NCBI RefSeq assembly: GCF_027532185.1
Contig: NZ_JAPZSV010000003.1
Coordinates: 620,001 to 684,000, forward strand
Reading direction: 5' to 3'
DNA from: Hylemonella sp.
Lineage (GTDB): Bacteria > Pseudomonadota > Gammaproteobacteria > Burkholderiales > Burkholderiaceae_C
Length of the DNA: 64,000 nucleotides
Shown here: positions 27,265-36,828 of the stretch, one piece after another
Numbering within the stretch: the first letter of the stretch is position 1
Layout: each line of letters opens with the position of its first letter
Notes under the pieces: model-generated
The model's input: only the letters and a program-made list of their open reading frames with translations
Database searches by the model: none
Told to the model about the DNA's origin: nothing
Program-made: the position numbers and the translations under genes

Positions 27265-27654
27265 TCAGCGAGAGGCCGGCGGCGCGCGCGCGGCAAAGGC
27301 CACGCAGGGGCGCGGCTGCAGCGCCTTCAGCACGACCCAGGCGGGCAACAGCGGCAGGGCCGTGGGAAGAGCGATGTGCGACACGGCCACCGGGCCACCC
27401 TGGCCCAGCTGGTCGTACAGACGGCATTCGCTGTCGCCGGCCGCGTGGGCCAGCAGCTGGCTCAGCCCGCCGTGTGCTGCATGCGCATGGTCATGCTCCT
27501 GCACCTGGGCCACGGCCGGGGCCTGCGGGTCATGGCTGTGCAGCACCCCGTGCGCCAGCCCCAGCAACTGGGCCCAGAGCAGGGCCAGCACGAGCAGCAC
27601 CGTACCCGGCAGATGCCGGAGCGGGAGGCGGGTCGTGGTCTGGGTACGGGGCAT
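27265..27654 (-). CDS. His-rich DUF2946-like membrane protein
   Basis: 129 residues with one N-terminal transmembrane segment (residues 18-35) then a His-rich stretch (HGVLHSHD, EHDHAHAAHGG) and the motif ECRLYDQL. This pattern matches small DUF2946-like proteins commonly found beside metal transport genes; the histidines could bind zinc or copper. It stands between the DUF3299 gene and the TonB receptor gene on the same strand. Function inferred from composition and neighbours only. Confidence 0.7.
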   Translation of the reverse strand: MPRTQTTTRLPLRHLPGTVLLVLALLWAQLLGLAHGVLHSHDPQAPAVAQVQEHDHAHAAHGGLSQLLAHAAGDSECRLYDQLGQGGPVAVSHIALPTALPLLPAWVVLKALQPRPCVAFAARAPPASR

Positions 27655-27677
27655 GGCAAACGCGGACGAAGGCCGGA

Positions 27678-28196
27678 TTATTTCACGGGTACGGCGTCGG
27701 TGATGCGGTAGTAGAGGCCATAAGGGTCGTCCCGCAGGACAGACAGGCGGCCCTGCACCACCACGGGCTCCATGCCGTAGCGGATGGGCGTCTTGGTACG
27801 CACCTCGACCATGCTCTCAGGCCCGCCGGGCAGGCAGAAGGAACAGGTCAGCGGCACCGAACTCAGCAGAAAGTGCGTCTGCTTCTCACCGGGTTCCAGC
27901 GGCATCATGAAGCCCTGCACGCGCTGCGGCTTGCCGTCCAGCGCCTGGATCTCGGGCGGGAAGACGGGCAGCACGCGGTTCTTCTCCACCCGTGTCTTCA
28001 CATTGGTGAGGAAGGACCAGGGCAGCACGTCACCGCGCTCTTTCAGCGGCGGAAAGGGGCTGCCCGCGCCGTGCACACCGGCGCCACTGCCCGGTGGGCC
28101 GCTGGGCACACCGCCTTCGATGGGCGGGCTCAGCTGGGCGTGGGCGGTGAAGGCCAGCGCCAGCAGCAGGGAGGACAGCGCGGCCTTAGTGCACAT
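27678..28196 (-). CDS. DUF3299 periplasmic protein
   Basis: 172 residues. N-terminal signal peptide (MCTKAALSSLLLALAFTAHA), then a domain with PLEPGEKQTHFLLSSVPLTCSFCLPGGPESMVEVRT typical of DUF3299, with a CxxC pair that could bind metal. This family occurs beside FtsX/ABC pairs in zinc-responsive clusters of Pseudomonas (the PA4063-PA4066 region, recalled, not checked). Overlaps the small Cys/His protein gene by 11 bases at its start. Confidence 0.85.
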   Translation of the reverse strand: MCTKAALSSLLLALAFTAHAQLSPPIEGGVPSGPPGSGAGVHGAGSPFPPLKERGDVLPWSFLTNVKTRVEKNRVLPVFPPEIQALDGKPQRVQGFMMPLEPGEKQTHFLLSSVPLTCSFCLPGGPESMVEVRTKTPIRYGMEPVVVQGRLSVLRDDPYGLYYRITDAVPVK

Positions 28197-28428
28197 GGCG
28201 CATCCCGCAGTACTTGCCCAGGGCCAGGCCCTTGCAGGCGGCCTGCAGCTCCTTCTGACAGACGTCGTGCTTCTTGCCGGATTCGAGGCAACGCGCGGCC
28301 GCCTCGTGGGCCGCGGCCATGGCGCGGTGGCGCTGGATGTCCTCGGCCACGGCCTTGGCGTCGTTCTCGTGGGCCTGCACGGCCAGCAGCGGCAGGGCCA
28401 GCAGCACGAAGCTCAGCAGTTTCTTCAT
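28186..28428 (-). CDS. Small periplasmic Cys/His protein
   Basis: 80 residues: signal peptide ending AVQA-HEN, then a helical stretch with four Cys (RCLESGKKHDVCQKELQAACKG..KYC) and a His-rich end RHVH. Four Cys and several His suggest metal binding or disulfides. ATG 28428 chosen; an in-frame start at 28443 overlaps the permease stop. It lies between an ABC permease and the DUF3299 gene and is probably a metal-binding partner of them. Confidence 0.75.
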   Translation of the reverse strand: MKKLLSFVLLALPLLAVQAHENDAKAVAEDIQRHRAMAAAHEAAARCLESGKKHDVCQKELQAACKGLALGKYCGMRHVH

Positions 28429-28439
28429 CGTCATTCCTC

Positions 28440-29639
28440 TCATCGTTCATTGAGCAGCGACACCGCGCTGCTGCGATAGGCCGCCAGCACCGGCAAAGCC
28501 GATGCGAGCGCAGCCACGGTCAGAGCCAGGGCCGGCACCCAGAGTTCCTCGGCCAGCCACAGAGCCCCGCGCAAGGGCACGGATCGATCGTTGTCCAGCA
28601 TCCAGCCTAGCAGGCCTGTCAAGCCATGGCCGGCGGCCAGGCCCAGCACGGTGGCCAGCGCGGCCAGCCACAGGGCTTCGGCCAGCAGCAGGCCGGCCAC
28701 GCGGCGCGGCGGTGCGCCCAGCATGCGCAGCAGGGCCAGGTCGGCCCGGCGCTCGCGCACCGCGCTCCAGAGGGCGATGAACACGCTCAGACCCGCGGTC
28801 AGCAGCAGCACGGCGGCAAAGCCGCGCAGCACGTCCGTGCCCACGCCCACCATACGCAGCAGGCGCGTGATCTCCAGCGCGGGCGCGGCGGCCTGCATGG
28901 AGGTGGCGCTGTTGACATAACGCGGGAAGGTCACGGCCGCCAGCGGGCTGCGGTAGCGCACCAGGGCCAGGGTGATCTCGCGCGAGTCCTCCAGGGCCTG
29001 GCGCTCGGCCTCGTCCTCGGGCTCGCCCTCGTGCACGCGCCAGACCGACTCGCTGGAGGTGAGCACCAGACGGTCGAGCACGCAGCCGCAGGGCGCCAGC
29101 ACGCCGCTCACGCGGTAGGGCTCGTCGCCATGCTCCTCGCCGCCCGCCCCCAGGCCGTGGGCGCCGGCAAACTGGCCGCCCGTGGCCAAGCCGGTGCTGC
29201 GCGCGACCTGGGCCCCAAGCACGGCCTCCATGGGCGCCTGCCACCAGGCCCCTTGCGCGAGGTCGGCGGCGTAGTGCGCCGGGTAATCGCGCGTGGTGCC
29301 GACGATGCGAAAGCCCCGGTAGCTGTCGCCCAGGCTCAGGGGGATGAGCTGGGCCACGCGCGCGTCCTGCGCGAGCGCCTGCGCCTCGGCCAGGGGGATG
29401 TTGCCGGTCGGCACGTCCAGATGGAACACGCCCGAGAGGATGAGCTGCAGCGGGCTGCCTTTGGCGCCGACCACGGCGTCGATGCCCGCGAGATCGCGCT
29501 CGAAGGCACGGTCGATCTGCACGCGCACCAGCAGCAGCAAGGTGATGGCCGCCAGCCCCAGGCTCAGCAGCAGCAGGTTGAGCACGGTGGCCAGAGGCCG
29601 CGCCCAGAGGTAGCGCCAGGCCAGGGACAGGGTGCTCAT
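28440..29639 (-). CDS. ABC transporter permease (MacB/FtsX-like)
   Basis: 399 residues: one N-terminal transmembrane helix (residues 15-40), a periplasmic MacB-core domain, and three C-terminal helices with the FtsX signature RERRADLALLRMLGAPPRRVAGLLLAEALW. ATG 29639 has GGAG eight bases before it. Works with the ATPase encoded upstream. MacB-like pairs move molecules or mechanical signals in the envelope rather than classical substrates; the metal-type neighbours point to metal homeostasis. Confidence 0.9.
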   Translation of the reverse strand: MSTLSLAWRYLWARPLATVLNLLLLSLGLAAITLLLLVRVQIDRAFERDLAGIDAVVGAKGSPLQLILSGVFHLDVPTGNIPLAEAQALAQDARVAQLIPLSLGDSYRGFRIVGTTRDYPAHYAADLAQGAWWQAPMEAVLGAQVARSTGLATGGQFAGAHGLGAGGEEHGDEPYRVSGVLAPCGCVLDRLVLTSSESVWRVHEGEPEDEAERQALEDSREITLALVRYRSPLAAVTFPRYVNSATSMQAAAPALEITRLLRMVGVGTDVLRGFAAVLLLTAGLSVFIALWSAVRERRADLALLRMLGAPPRRVAGLLLAEALWLAALATVLGLAAGHGLTGLLGWMLDNDRSVPLRGALWLAEELWVPALALTVAALASALPVLAAYRSSAVSLLNER

Positions 29640-29648
29640 GCCAGGATC

Positions 29649-29712
29649 TCCCTCCGGGCCGCTCCAAGGGAGACCTGCGCCCCCTTGGGGGGCAGCGAAC
29701 GAAGTGAGCTTG
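29649..29712 (+). repeat. Intergenic GC-rich repeat, copy 2
   Basis: Has CGCCCCCTTGGGGGGCAGC then GAACGAAGTGAGCTTGCGGGG, the same layout as copies 1 and 3. It lies in the 82-base gap between the ABC ATPase and permease genes, so it is transcribed within the operon. Confidence 0.7.
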
Positions 29713-29721
29713 CGGGGAACA

Positions 29722-30372
29722 TCATGCCTCCCGCGCCCGATCGAGGTCCAGCACCTGGGCCTCAGGATAGACCGCACGAACACGTGCGTCGTGGGTGGCG
29801 ATGACCAGCGTGGCGCCGCAGCGCTGCGCGCTGGCCTGCAGCAAGGCCAGGGCATCGCGCGCGGCTTCGTCGTCGAGGCTGGCCGTGGGCTCGTCGGCCA
29901 GGATCACCTTGGGCTGCAGCAGCACGGCACGCGCCAACGCCACGCGCTGCGCCTGCCCGCCCGAGAGCTGCGCGGGCCAGCGCGCGGCCAGCTCGGCCAC
30001 GCCCAGAGCCTGCAGGGCCGCGGTGATGGCCGCACGGTCCAGGGGCAGGCCGGCGGCGTAATAGACCAGTTCCAGGTTGCCGGCCACGGTGAGGGCCGTG
30101 CTCAGGTGCAGCTTCTGCGGCAGGAAGCCGATATGGCGTGCGCGCCAGGCATCGGCCGGCGCGGGGCCGAACGCCCCTAGACACTGGCCCGCCACGATGA
30201 TCTCGCCCGCGGCGGGTGCCATCAGGGCAGCGGCCAGCGCCAGCCAGCTGGACTTGCCGCTGCCCGAACGGCCGCGCAGCAGCAGCGTTTCACCCTGGCC
30301 GAGTGACAGATCGGGAAAGGTCAGACGTGTGCCACCTGGGTACTGGCAGGCCAGACCCCGCGTCGCAATCAC
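29722..30372 (-). CDS. ABC transporter ATPase (MacB/LolD type)
   Basis: 216 residues with Walker A GRSGSGKS (residues 34-41), signature LSGGQAQRVALARA and Walker B VILADEPTASLD, then the switch His in IATHD. Energises the neighbouring FtsX-type permease. Coupled to msrA by a four-base overlap. No substrate-specific domain. Confidence 0.93.
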   Translation of the reverse strand: MIATRGLACQYPGGTRLTFPDLSLGQGETLLLRGRSGSGKSSWLALAAALMAPAAGEIIVAGQCLGAFGPAPADAWRARHIGFLPQKLHLSTALTVAGNLELVYYAAGLPLDRAAITAALQALGVAELAARWPAQLSGGQAQRVALARAVLLQPKVILADEPTASLDDEAARDALALLQASAQRCGATLVIATHDARVRAVYPEAQVLDLDRAREA

Positions 30373-30923
30373 GCCGCGGACTCCGGCTTGAGCAATTCCG
30401 CGAACTGTTTTCTGAACTTGGCCACCTTGGGCCCGACAACGAAGGCACAGTAGCCCTGGTTGGGGTGCTGTTCGTAGTAGTCCTGGTGGTAGGCCTCGGC
30501 CGGCCAGTAGTTGGCCAGGGGCAGCACCTCGGTCACGATGGGCCCATTGAAGATGGCCCCCTGCTCGAGTTCGGCGATCAGCAGGCGGGCCTCCTGCTCC
30601 TGTTCGGGCGTCGTGAAATACACGGCGCTGCGGTATTGGGGGCCCACGTCATTGCCCTGACGGTTGAGTGTGGTGGGGTCGTGGGTGGCAAAGAAGATGC
30701 CCAGAAGCTGGCGCACGCTCACCTGAGCCGGGTCGTAGACCAGGCGCACGACCTCGTTGTGGCCCGTGGTTCCGGTACAGACCTGCTCGTAGCTCGGACG
30801 CTCCACATGGCCGTTGCTGTAGCCGCTCTCGACGTCGAGCACGCCGCGCACGCGGTCAAAGACGGCTTCGGTGCACCAGAAACAGCCGCCGCCGAGAACC
30901 AGGATGGGATGATCGTTGGACAT
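30369..30923 (-). CDS. msrA: Peptide methionine sulfoxide reductase MsrA
   Basis: 184 residues. Catalytic motif GGGCFWCTEA (Cys near residue 13) and the conserved GNDVGPQYRSAVYF. Repairs oxidised methionine (S form). ATG 30923 (MSNDHPI) is taken; an in-frame start at 30953 adds ten residues. First gene in the msrA-ABC-DUF3299-TonB run, with a four-base overlap to the ATPase; the grouping suggests an oxidative or metal stress link. Confidence 0.95.
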   Translation of the reverse strand: MSNDHPILVLGGGCFWCTEAVFDRVRGVLDVESGYSNGHVERPSYEQVCTGTTGHNEVVRLVYDPAQVSVRQLLGIFFATHDPTTLNRQGNDVGPQYRSAVYFTTPEQEQEARLLIAELEQGAIFNGPIVTEVLPLANYWPAEAYHQDYYEQHPNQGYCAFVVGPKVAKFRKQFAELLKPESAA

Positions 30924-31017
30924 GATGGGCTCGCCGGGAAGAAGGACCCGCATCTTAGAGCCAGCTTGCGGTCCCGGCCTTTACTGCGGCTTTACCGGGA
31001 ACTGGCAGCATCTCGGC

Positions 31018-31061
31018 TTGACGCCCATCCTGAGGCTGGATTACATTACTAACCCGTCAGT
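31018..31061 (+). promoter_or_regulatory. Promoter and TetR-type operator before the efflux operon
   Basis: A TTGACG box (31018-31023) with a candidate -10 TTACAT or TACATT at 31041-31047. Overlapping the -10 side is the imperfect palindrome ACTAACCCGTCAGT (31048-31061), the shape of operators used by TetR-type efflux repressors. The regulator gene starts 17 bases on. Confidence 0.55.
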
Positions 31062-31078
31062 CATTAATATCGATCGCC

Positions 31079-31762
31079 ATGATCGGCAAGATCTTTTCCA
31101 CCAACTGCCCCAGGCGCGAGCGGCTCAAGGAAGCCCGTCCGGGCGAGCTGCTGGCCGCGGCGCTGGAGCTGTTCGTCGAAAAAGGCTACGCGGCGACGCG
31201 CTCGGAAGAAGTGGCGCGCCGCGCCGGCGTCTCCAAGGGCACCCTGTTTCTCTACTTCGCCAGCAAGGAAGAGCTGTTCAAGGCCGTGGTGCGCGAAAAC
31301 ATCGCGGGCCGCTTTGCCGAGTGGAACACCGAGTTCGAGGTCTTCGAGGGCAGCACGCCCGAGATGCTGCGCTACGCCCTGATGATGTGGTGGGAGCGCA
31401 TCGGCAAGACACCAGCCGCGGGCATCACCAAGCTCATGATGAGCGAGGCGGTCAATTTCCCCGAGCTCGCAGCCTTCTACCAGCAGGAAGTCATCGAGCC
31501 CGGCCACGAGCTGATCCGCCGCATCCTGCAGCGTGGCGTGGACCGCGGCGAGTTCCGCCCCATGGACATGGAGCAGGCCATCTATGGCGTGCTCGCGCCC
31601 ATGATCTTCCTCATGTCCTGGAAGCATTCGTTCGGCGCCTGCGTGAGCAGCGCCCATCTGCTGGTACCGGAGCGCTACCTCGAACAGCAGCTGCAGATCC
31701 TGCTGCACGGCCTGTGCGCCCCGGACACGGCCCGTCAGCCCACGTCGCAAGGAAAGACCTGA
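31079..31762 (+). CDS. TetR/AcrR-family transcriptional regulator
   Basis: 227 residues. N-terminal helix-turn-helix: ALELFVEKGYAATRSEEVARRAGVSKGTLFLYFASKEELFKAV (about residues 25-70), followed by an all-helical ligand domain. First gene of the RND efflux genes; the MFP start lies four bases behind its stop, so it is an autoregulated local repressor, probably acting at the palindrome just upstream. Confidence 0.93.
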   Translation: MIGKIFSTNCPRRERLKEARPGELLAAALELFVEKGYAATRSEEVARRAGVSKGTLFLYFASKEELFKAVVRENIAGRFAEWNTEFEVFEGSTPEMLRYALMMWWERIGKTPAAGITKLMMSEAVNFPELAAFYQQEVIEPGHELIRRILQRGVDRGEFRPMDMEQAIYGVLAPMIFLMSWKHSFGACVSSAHLLVPERYLEQQLQILLHGLCAPDTARQPTSQGKT

Positions 31763-31766
31763 GTTC

Positions 31767-32894
31767 ATGAAACGCTGGATCACCTGGGGGCTGGGCGCCC
31801 TGATCGTCGTGCTGCTGGCCGCGGGCGTGCTGCGTGCCATGGGCACGCGCAAGGCGCAGCAGGCGGCGCTGGTCGAGCAGACGACACGCAGCGCGCAAAC
31901 GGTGGTGGAGCTCGCGGCGGCCGATGTCCTGGTGCTGCAGCCGCAGGAGCTGCTGCGCGGCCTGCCGGTGTCGGGCACGCTCAAGGCCGCGAATTCGGCC
32001 TACGTCAAGGCCCGCGTGCCAGGCGAACTGCAGGGCCTGACCGTGCGTGAAGGCGATGCGGTGCAGGCCGGCCAGGTGATCGCGCGCATCGACCCGGCCG
32101 AGTACGAGGCCCGCCTGCGCCAGGCCCAGCTGCAGGCCGATTCGGCGCGCGCACAGGTGGAGATCGCCCAGCGCCAGTACGACAACAACAAGGCCCTGGT
32201 GGACCGGGGCTTCATCTCGACCACCGCGCTGGACACCTCGCTCTCCAACCTCCATGCGGCGCAGGCCACCCACGCCGCGGCACTGGCGGCGGCCGATGTG
32301 GCCCGCAAGAGCATGGCCGACACCACCCTCAAGGCGCCGATGGGCGGCCTGGTCTCGCAGCGCCTCGCGCAGCCCGGCGAGCGCGTGGCGGTGGACACGC
32401 GCATCGTCGAGATTGTGGACCTGAGTCGCATGGAGCTGGAGGCCGCGCTCAGCGCTGCCGACACCGCCAGCGTGCGTGTGGGCCAGCGTGCCGAACTCAT
32501 GGTGGAAGGCCAGGCCCAGCCCGTCCCCGCGCGCGTGGTCCGCATCAACCCCAGCACCCAGGCCGGCAGCCGCAGCGTGCTGGTCTATCTGCAGCTGCAA
32601 AGCGTGCCGGGCCTGCGCCAGGGCCTGTTCGTGCAGGGCACGCTGGGCACCGAGAAGATCAGGACCCTGGCCGTGCCTCTGGAGGCCGTGCGCACCGACA
32701 AGCCCCAACCCTATCTGCAGCTGGTCGACGGCGACCAGGTCCGCCATGTCAGCGTGAGCCTGGGTCTGCGTGGGCGCGTGGCTGACCGGGAGCTGGTGGC
32801 GGTCAGCGGCCTGCCCGAAGGCAGCCGCGTGCTGGCCGGCAGCGTGGGACCGCTGCGTGCAGGCACACAGGTGAAACTGGGCGCGCAGCCCTGA
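31767..32894 (+). CDS. RND efflux periplasmic adaptor (membrane fusion protein)
   Basis: 375 residues. N-terminal membrane anchor (residues 6-25), lipoyl-type hairpin region with LKAANSAYVKARVPGELQGLTVREGDAVQAGQVIARID, a coiled-coil arm (QLQADSARAQVEIAQRQYDNNKALVDRGFISTTALD), and beta-barrel TTLKAPMGGLVSQRLAQPGERV. Links the inner-membrane RND pump to an outer-membrane channel. Positions fit AcrA/MdtA-type adaptors. The RND pump follows 61 bases later. Confidence 0.93.
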   Translation: MKRWITWGLGALIVVLLAAGVLRAMGTRKAQQAALVEQTTRSAQTVVELAAADVLVLQPQELLRGLPVSGTLKAANSAYVKARVPGELQGLTVREGDAVQAGQVIARIDPAEYEARLRQAQLQADSARAQVEIAQRQYDNNKALVDRGFISTTALDTSLSNLHAAQATHAAALAAADVARKSMADTTLKAPMGGLVSQRLAQPGERVAVDTRIVEIVDLSRMELEAALSAADTASVRVGQRAELMVEGQAQPVPARVVRINPSTQAGSRSVLVYLQLQSVPGLRQGLFVQGTLGTEKIRTLAVPLEAVRTDKPQPYLQLVDGDQVRHVSVSLGLRGRVADRELVAVSGLPEGSRVLAGSVGPLRAGTQVKLGAQP

Positions 32895-32955
32895 ACCTGG
32901 GCTCCCGCCGCGTTCCAGCACCGACCACCCTCGACACGACACGCATCAACACCCC

Positions 32956-35900
32956 ATGTGGTTCACCCGCGTCAGCCTCCAGAACCCGGTCTTCGCCACC
33001 ATGGTCATGCTGGCCTTTGTGGTGCTGGGGCTGTTCTCCTACCAGCGCCTGCAGGTGGACCAGTTCCCCAACGTCGACTTCCCCGTCGTCGTGGTCAGCA
33101 CCAGCTACCCCGGCGCCTCCCCCGAGATCGTGGAGAGCGAGGTCACCAAGAAGATCGAGGAAGGCGTCAACTCGATCGCCGGCATCAACGCGCTGACCTC
33201 GCGCAGCTATGAAAACCAGTCGCTGGTGATCATCGAATTCCAGCTGCACATCGACGGCCGCAAGGCTGCCGAGGACGTGCGCGAGAAGGTCGCGTCGATC
33301 CGCCCCAATCTGCGCGACGAGGTGGAAGAGCCGCGCGTGCTGCGTTTCGACCCGGCCAGCCGCGCCATCTGGTCACTGGCCGTGCTGCCCGACACCTCGG
33401 CGGGGAAGGCCCCGAGCGCGGTCGAGCTCACGAGCTGGGCCGACCAGGTGCTCAAGAAGCGGCTGGAGAACGTTCGCGGCGTGGGCGCCGTGAACCTGGT
33501 GGGCGCGACCAAACGCGAGATCAACATCTACCTGCGCCCCGAGGCCCTGGAAGCCTATGGCGTCACGCCCGAGCAGGTGGCCAACGCGGTGCGCACCGAG
33601 AACCAGGATCTGCCGCTGGGCGCGATCCGCTCCAGCAGCCAGGAGCTCGCGGTACAGATCGACGCACGCATGCAGCGCCCCGAGGATTTCAACCGCATCA
33701 TCGTGGCGCGCAAGGGCAGCACACCCATCCGCCTGGCCCAGGTGGCCACGGTGCAGGACGGTCCGCAGGAGATCGAGACCCTGGCGCTCTACGACGGCAC
33801 GCGTACCCTGCTGCTGTCGGTGCAGAAGGCGCAGGACGAGAACACGATTGCCGTGATTGACGGCCTCACGCGCACCGTGGCCGAGATGAAGAGCCAACTG
33901 CCGCCGGGCGTGCGGCTCGAAGCCATCCAGGACGGCTCGCGGCCGATCCGCGTGGCCGTGGACAACGTGCGCCGCACCCTGATTGAAGGCGCCATCCTCA
34001 CGGTGCTCATCGTCTTCCTGTTCCTGAACTCCTGGCGCTCCACCGTCATCACCGGGCTGACGCTGCCGATCGCGCTGATCGGCACCTTTCTCTTCATGCA
34101 CTGGTTCGGCTTCACGATCAACATGATCACGCTGATGGCGCTGTCGCTTTGCGTGGGCCTGCTGATCGACGACGCCATCGTGGTGCGCGAAAACATCGTG
34201 CGCCATGTGCAGATGGGCAAGGAACCCTACCAGGCCTCGCTGGACGGCACCCAGGAGATCGGCCTGGCCGTGCTGGCCACCACCTTCTCCATCGTGGCCG
34301 TGTTCCTGCCCATCGGCTTCATGGAAGGCATCATCGGCAAGTTCTTCCACGAGTTCGGCATCACCATCGTGGCCGCGGTGCTGATCTCGATGTTCGTGAG
34401 CTTCACGCTCGACCCCATGCTCTCGTCCGTCTGGCACGACCCGAGCATCCACAGCCATGGGCAGAAGACCCAGCCCGTGAGTTTCTACGACAAGACCATC
34501 GGCCGCGTCACCGGCTGGTTCGACCAGGCCACCGACCGGCTGGCGGACTTCTACCAGGCCATCCTGCGCTGGTCGCTGGTGCACAAGCTCGCGACCATGG
34601 GCATCGCCTTCGCCATCTTCGTGCTCAGCATCTTCATGGTGCCGCTGCTGGGCACGGAATTCGTGCCCAAGGCCGACTTCTCCGAAACCAGCATCAGCTT
34701 CTACACCCCCGTGGGCTCGTCCATCGAGGCCACCGAGGCCAAGGCGCGCCAGGTGCAGGAGATCCTGAAGGAGTACCCTGAGGTGCGCTACTCGCTGGCC
34801 ACCATCAACACGGGCAATGCGCAGGGCAAGAACTACGCGAGTGTCTACATACGGCTGATCGATCGCAAGGAGCGCAGCCGCAATGTGGACCAGATCTCCG
34901 CCGAGCTGCGCCAGCGCCTGGCCCGCGTGCCGGGCATGACGGTGACGCACGCCGGCCTGCTTGATGCTGTAGGCGGGCAGAAGCAGATCGAGTTCTCGCT
35001 GCAGGGCAGCGACCTGCAGGAGCTTGAGCGGCTCAGCCAGCTGGTGATGGAGAAGATTCGCGACATCCCGGGCCTGGTGGACCTGGATTCGAGCGTCAAA
35101 CCGGGCAAGCCCACGATCGCGGTGCAGGTCAACCGCGAGGCGGCCTCCGATCTGGGCCTGGGCGTGAACCAGATCGCCACCTCGCTGCGCACCCTGATCG
35201 CCGGCCAGACCGTGGGCAACTGGCGCGCCAGCGACGACCAGACCTATGACGTCAACGTGCGCCTGGCGCCCGAGGCGCGCCACAGCATGGCCGATCTGGA
35301 GCGCCTGCCCTTCGCGCTGGGCAGCAACAGCGACGGCAGCTCGCGCGTGATCCGCCTCAACCAGGTCGCGCGCCTGACGCCCGACACAGGCTCCAACCAG
35401 ATCAACCGGCGCGACCTGATGCGCGAGGTGGCCATCAACGCCAACGTCTACAACCGCTCGGCGGGCGAGGTGTCGGCTGACATTCGCAAGGCGCTCGACG
35501 GTGTCACCTTCCCGCCGGGCTACCGCTACCAGTTCGGCGGCTCGACCAAGAACATGCAGGAATCCTTCGGCTACGCGCTCTCGGCGCTGGCCATGGCCAT
35601 CATCTTCATCTACATGATCCTGGCCAGCCAGTTCAAGAGCTTTCTGCAGCCCATCGCGCTCATGACCTCGCTGCCCATGACGCTGATCGGTGTGGTGCTG
35701 GCGCTGCTGATGTTCCGCTCCACCCTGTCCATGTTCTCCATCATCGGCGTGGTGATGCTCATGGGCCTGGTGACCAAGAACGCCATCCTGCTGGTGGACT
35801 TCGCGATCCGCGCCCGAGAAGACGGGATGGAGCGCGCCGAGGCGCTGCTGATGGCCGCCAAGGTCCGGTTGCGCCCCATCCTCATGACCACGCTGGCCAT

Positions 35901-36102
35901 GATCTTCGGCATGGTGCCGCTGGCCTTCGCGCTTACCGAGGGCTCGGAGCAGCGCGCGCCCATGGGCCAGGCCGTGATCGGCGGGGTCATCACCTCCTCG
36001 CTGCTGACCCTGGTGGTGGTGCCCGTGGTCTACTGCTACATGGACGACCTGGGCCGCTGGATGGTCCGGCGCTGGCGCGGCGAAAAAACGGGCGCCAAGT
36101 AA
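32956..36102 (+). CDS. RND multidrug efflux permease (HAE1 family)
   Basis: 1048 residues with twelve predicted transmembrane helices and two large periplasmic loops. The proton-relay acids are Asp405-Asp406 in [14 protein letters not shown] (helix 4) and Lys941 in [13 protein letters not shown] (helix 10). No heavy-metal-type DxDE site is seen, so a drug or organic solute substrate is more likely than metal. Sequence such as the N-terminal [19 protein letters not shown] places it in the HAE1 group, nearer MdtB/MuxB-like than AcrB. TolC-type gene is downstream after pcm and rhodanese. Confidence 0.95.
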   Translation: MWFTRVSLQNPVFATMVMLAFVVLGLFSYQRLQVDQFPNVDFPVVVVSTSYPGASPEIVESEVTKKIEEGVNSIAGINALTSRSYENQSLVIIEFQLHIDGRKAAEDVREKVASIRPNLRDEVEEPRVLRFDPASRAIWSLAVLPDTSAGKAPSAVELTSWADQVLKKRLENVRGVGAVNLVGATKREINIYLRPEALEAYGVTPEQVANAVRTENQDLPLGAIRSSSQELAVQIDARMQRPEDFNRIIVARKGSTPIRLAQVATVQDGPQEIETLALYDGTRTLLLSVQKAQDENTIAVIDGLTRTVAEMKSQLPPGVRLEAIQDGSRPIRVAVDNVRRTLIEGAILTVLIVFLFLNSWRSTVITGLTLPIALIGTFLFMHWFGFTINMITLMALSLCVGLLIDDAIVVRENIVRHVQMGKEPYQASLDGTQEIGLAVLATTFSIVAVFLPIGFMEGIIGKFFHEFGITIVAAVLISMFVSFTLDPMLSSVWHDPSIHSHGQKTQPVSFYDKTIGRVTGWFDQATDRLADFYQAILRWSLVHKLATMGIAFAIFVLSIFMVPLLGTEFVPKADFSETSISFYTPVGSSIEATEAKARQVQEILKEYPEVRYSLATINTGNAQGKNYASVYIRLIDRKERSRNVDQISAELRQRLARVPGMTVTHAGLLDAVGGQKQIEFSLQGSDLQELERLSQLVMEKIRDIPGLVDLDSSVKPGKPTIAVQVNREAASDLGLGVNQIATSLRTLIAGQTVGNWRASDDQTYDVNVRLAPEARHSMADLERLPFALGSNSDGSSRVIRLNQVARLTPDTGSNQINRRDLMREVAINANVYNRSAGEVSADIRKALDGVTFPPGYRYQFGGSTKNMQESFGYALSALAMAIIFIYMILASQFKSFLQPIALMTSLPMTLIGVVLALLMFRSTLSMFSIIGVVMLMGLVTKNAILLVDFAIRAREDGMERAEALLMAAKVRLRPILMTTLAMIFGMVPLAFALTEGSEQRAPMGQAVIGGVITSSLLTLVVVPVVYCYMDDLGRWMVRRWRGEKTGAK

Positions 36103-36141
36103 AATTTCCAGAGCCCTACTACACCCCATGGAGTACACACA

Positions 36142-36807
36142 ATGAACTTCGAACAAGCCCGTTTCAACATGATCGAGCAGCAGATCCGCCCCTGGAACGT
36201 GCTCGATGGCGAAGTGCTGGACCTGCTCTCGCAGGTGCGCCGTGAGGCCTTCGTGCCCGTCGCCCACCAGTCCCTGGCCTTCGCGGACCTGGAACTGCCC
36301 CTGCGCGGCAGCGGCGAGAACGGGCAGTGCATGCTGGCCCCCAAGGTCGAGGCCCGCATGCTGCAGGACCTGGCCGTGCAGAAGCATGAGAAGGTGCTGG
36401 AGATCGGCACCGGCTCGGGCTACATGGCCGCCCTGCTGGCGCAGCGCGCCCAACGTGTGATCACGCTGGAGATCGACGCCGAACTCGCCAACCTGGCCCG
36501 CAGCAACCTGGGCAAGGCCGGCATCACCAATGTGGACGTGCGTCAGGCCGACGGCGCCAAAGGCATCCCGGCCGACGGCCCCTTCGACGTCATCGTGCTC
36601 AGCGGCTCGGTGGCCGAAGTGCCGCACAAGCTGCTGGAGCAGCTCAAGACCGGTGGCCGCCTGATGGCCATCGTGGGCAACGCGCCCGTGATGCGCGCCA
36701 CGCTGATCACGCGCACCAGCGCCGTCGAGTACCTCAGCACCCAGGGCTGGGACACGCTGGCACCGCGCCTGCTGAACTTCCCGGAGCACCCCCGCTTCAG
36801 TTTCTGA
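36142..36807 (+). CDS. pcm: Protein-L-isoaspartate O-methyltransferase
   Basis: 221 residues. SAM-binding motif VLEIGTGSGYMAALLA (residues 83-98 or so) and the following LEIDAELANLARSNL. The usual QxISxP substrate loop before motif I reads GENGQCMLAPKVEARM, a divergent form that also occurs in many betaproteobacterial homologues, so substrate choice may differ. GGAG is placed nine bases before the ATG. The order pcm, rhodanese, tolC continues. Confidence 0.92.
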   Translation: MNFEQARFNMIEQQIRPWNVLDGEVLDLLSQVRREAFVPVAHQSLAFADLELPLRGSGENGQCMLAPKVEARMLQDLAVQKHEKVLEIGTGSGYMAALLAQRAQRVITLEIDAELANLARSNLGKAGITNVDVRQADGAKGIPADGPFDVIVLSGSVAEVPHKLLEQLKTGGRLMAIVGNAPVMRATLITRTSAVEYLSTQGWDTLAPRLLNFPEHPRFSF

Positions 36808-36828
36808 GCCATCCGAGAGGAGCGCATC

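Noticed and set aside
26067..28610. 847-residue plus-strand open frame
   Set aside because: Antisense to the TonB receptor and its neighbours; low-complexity.
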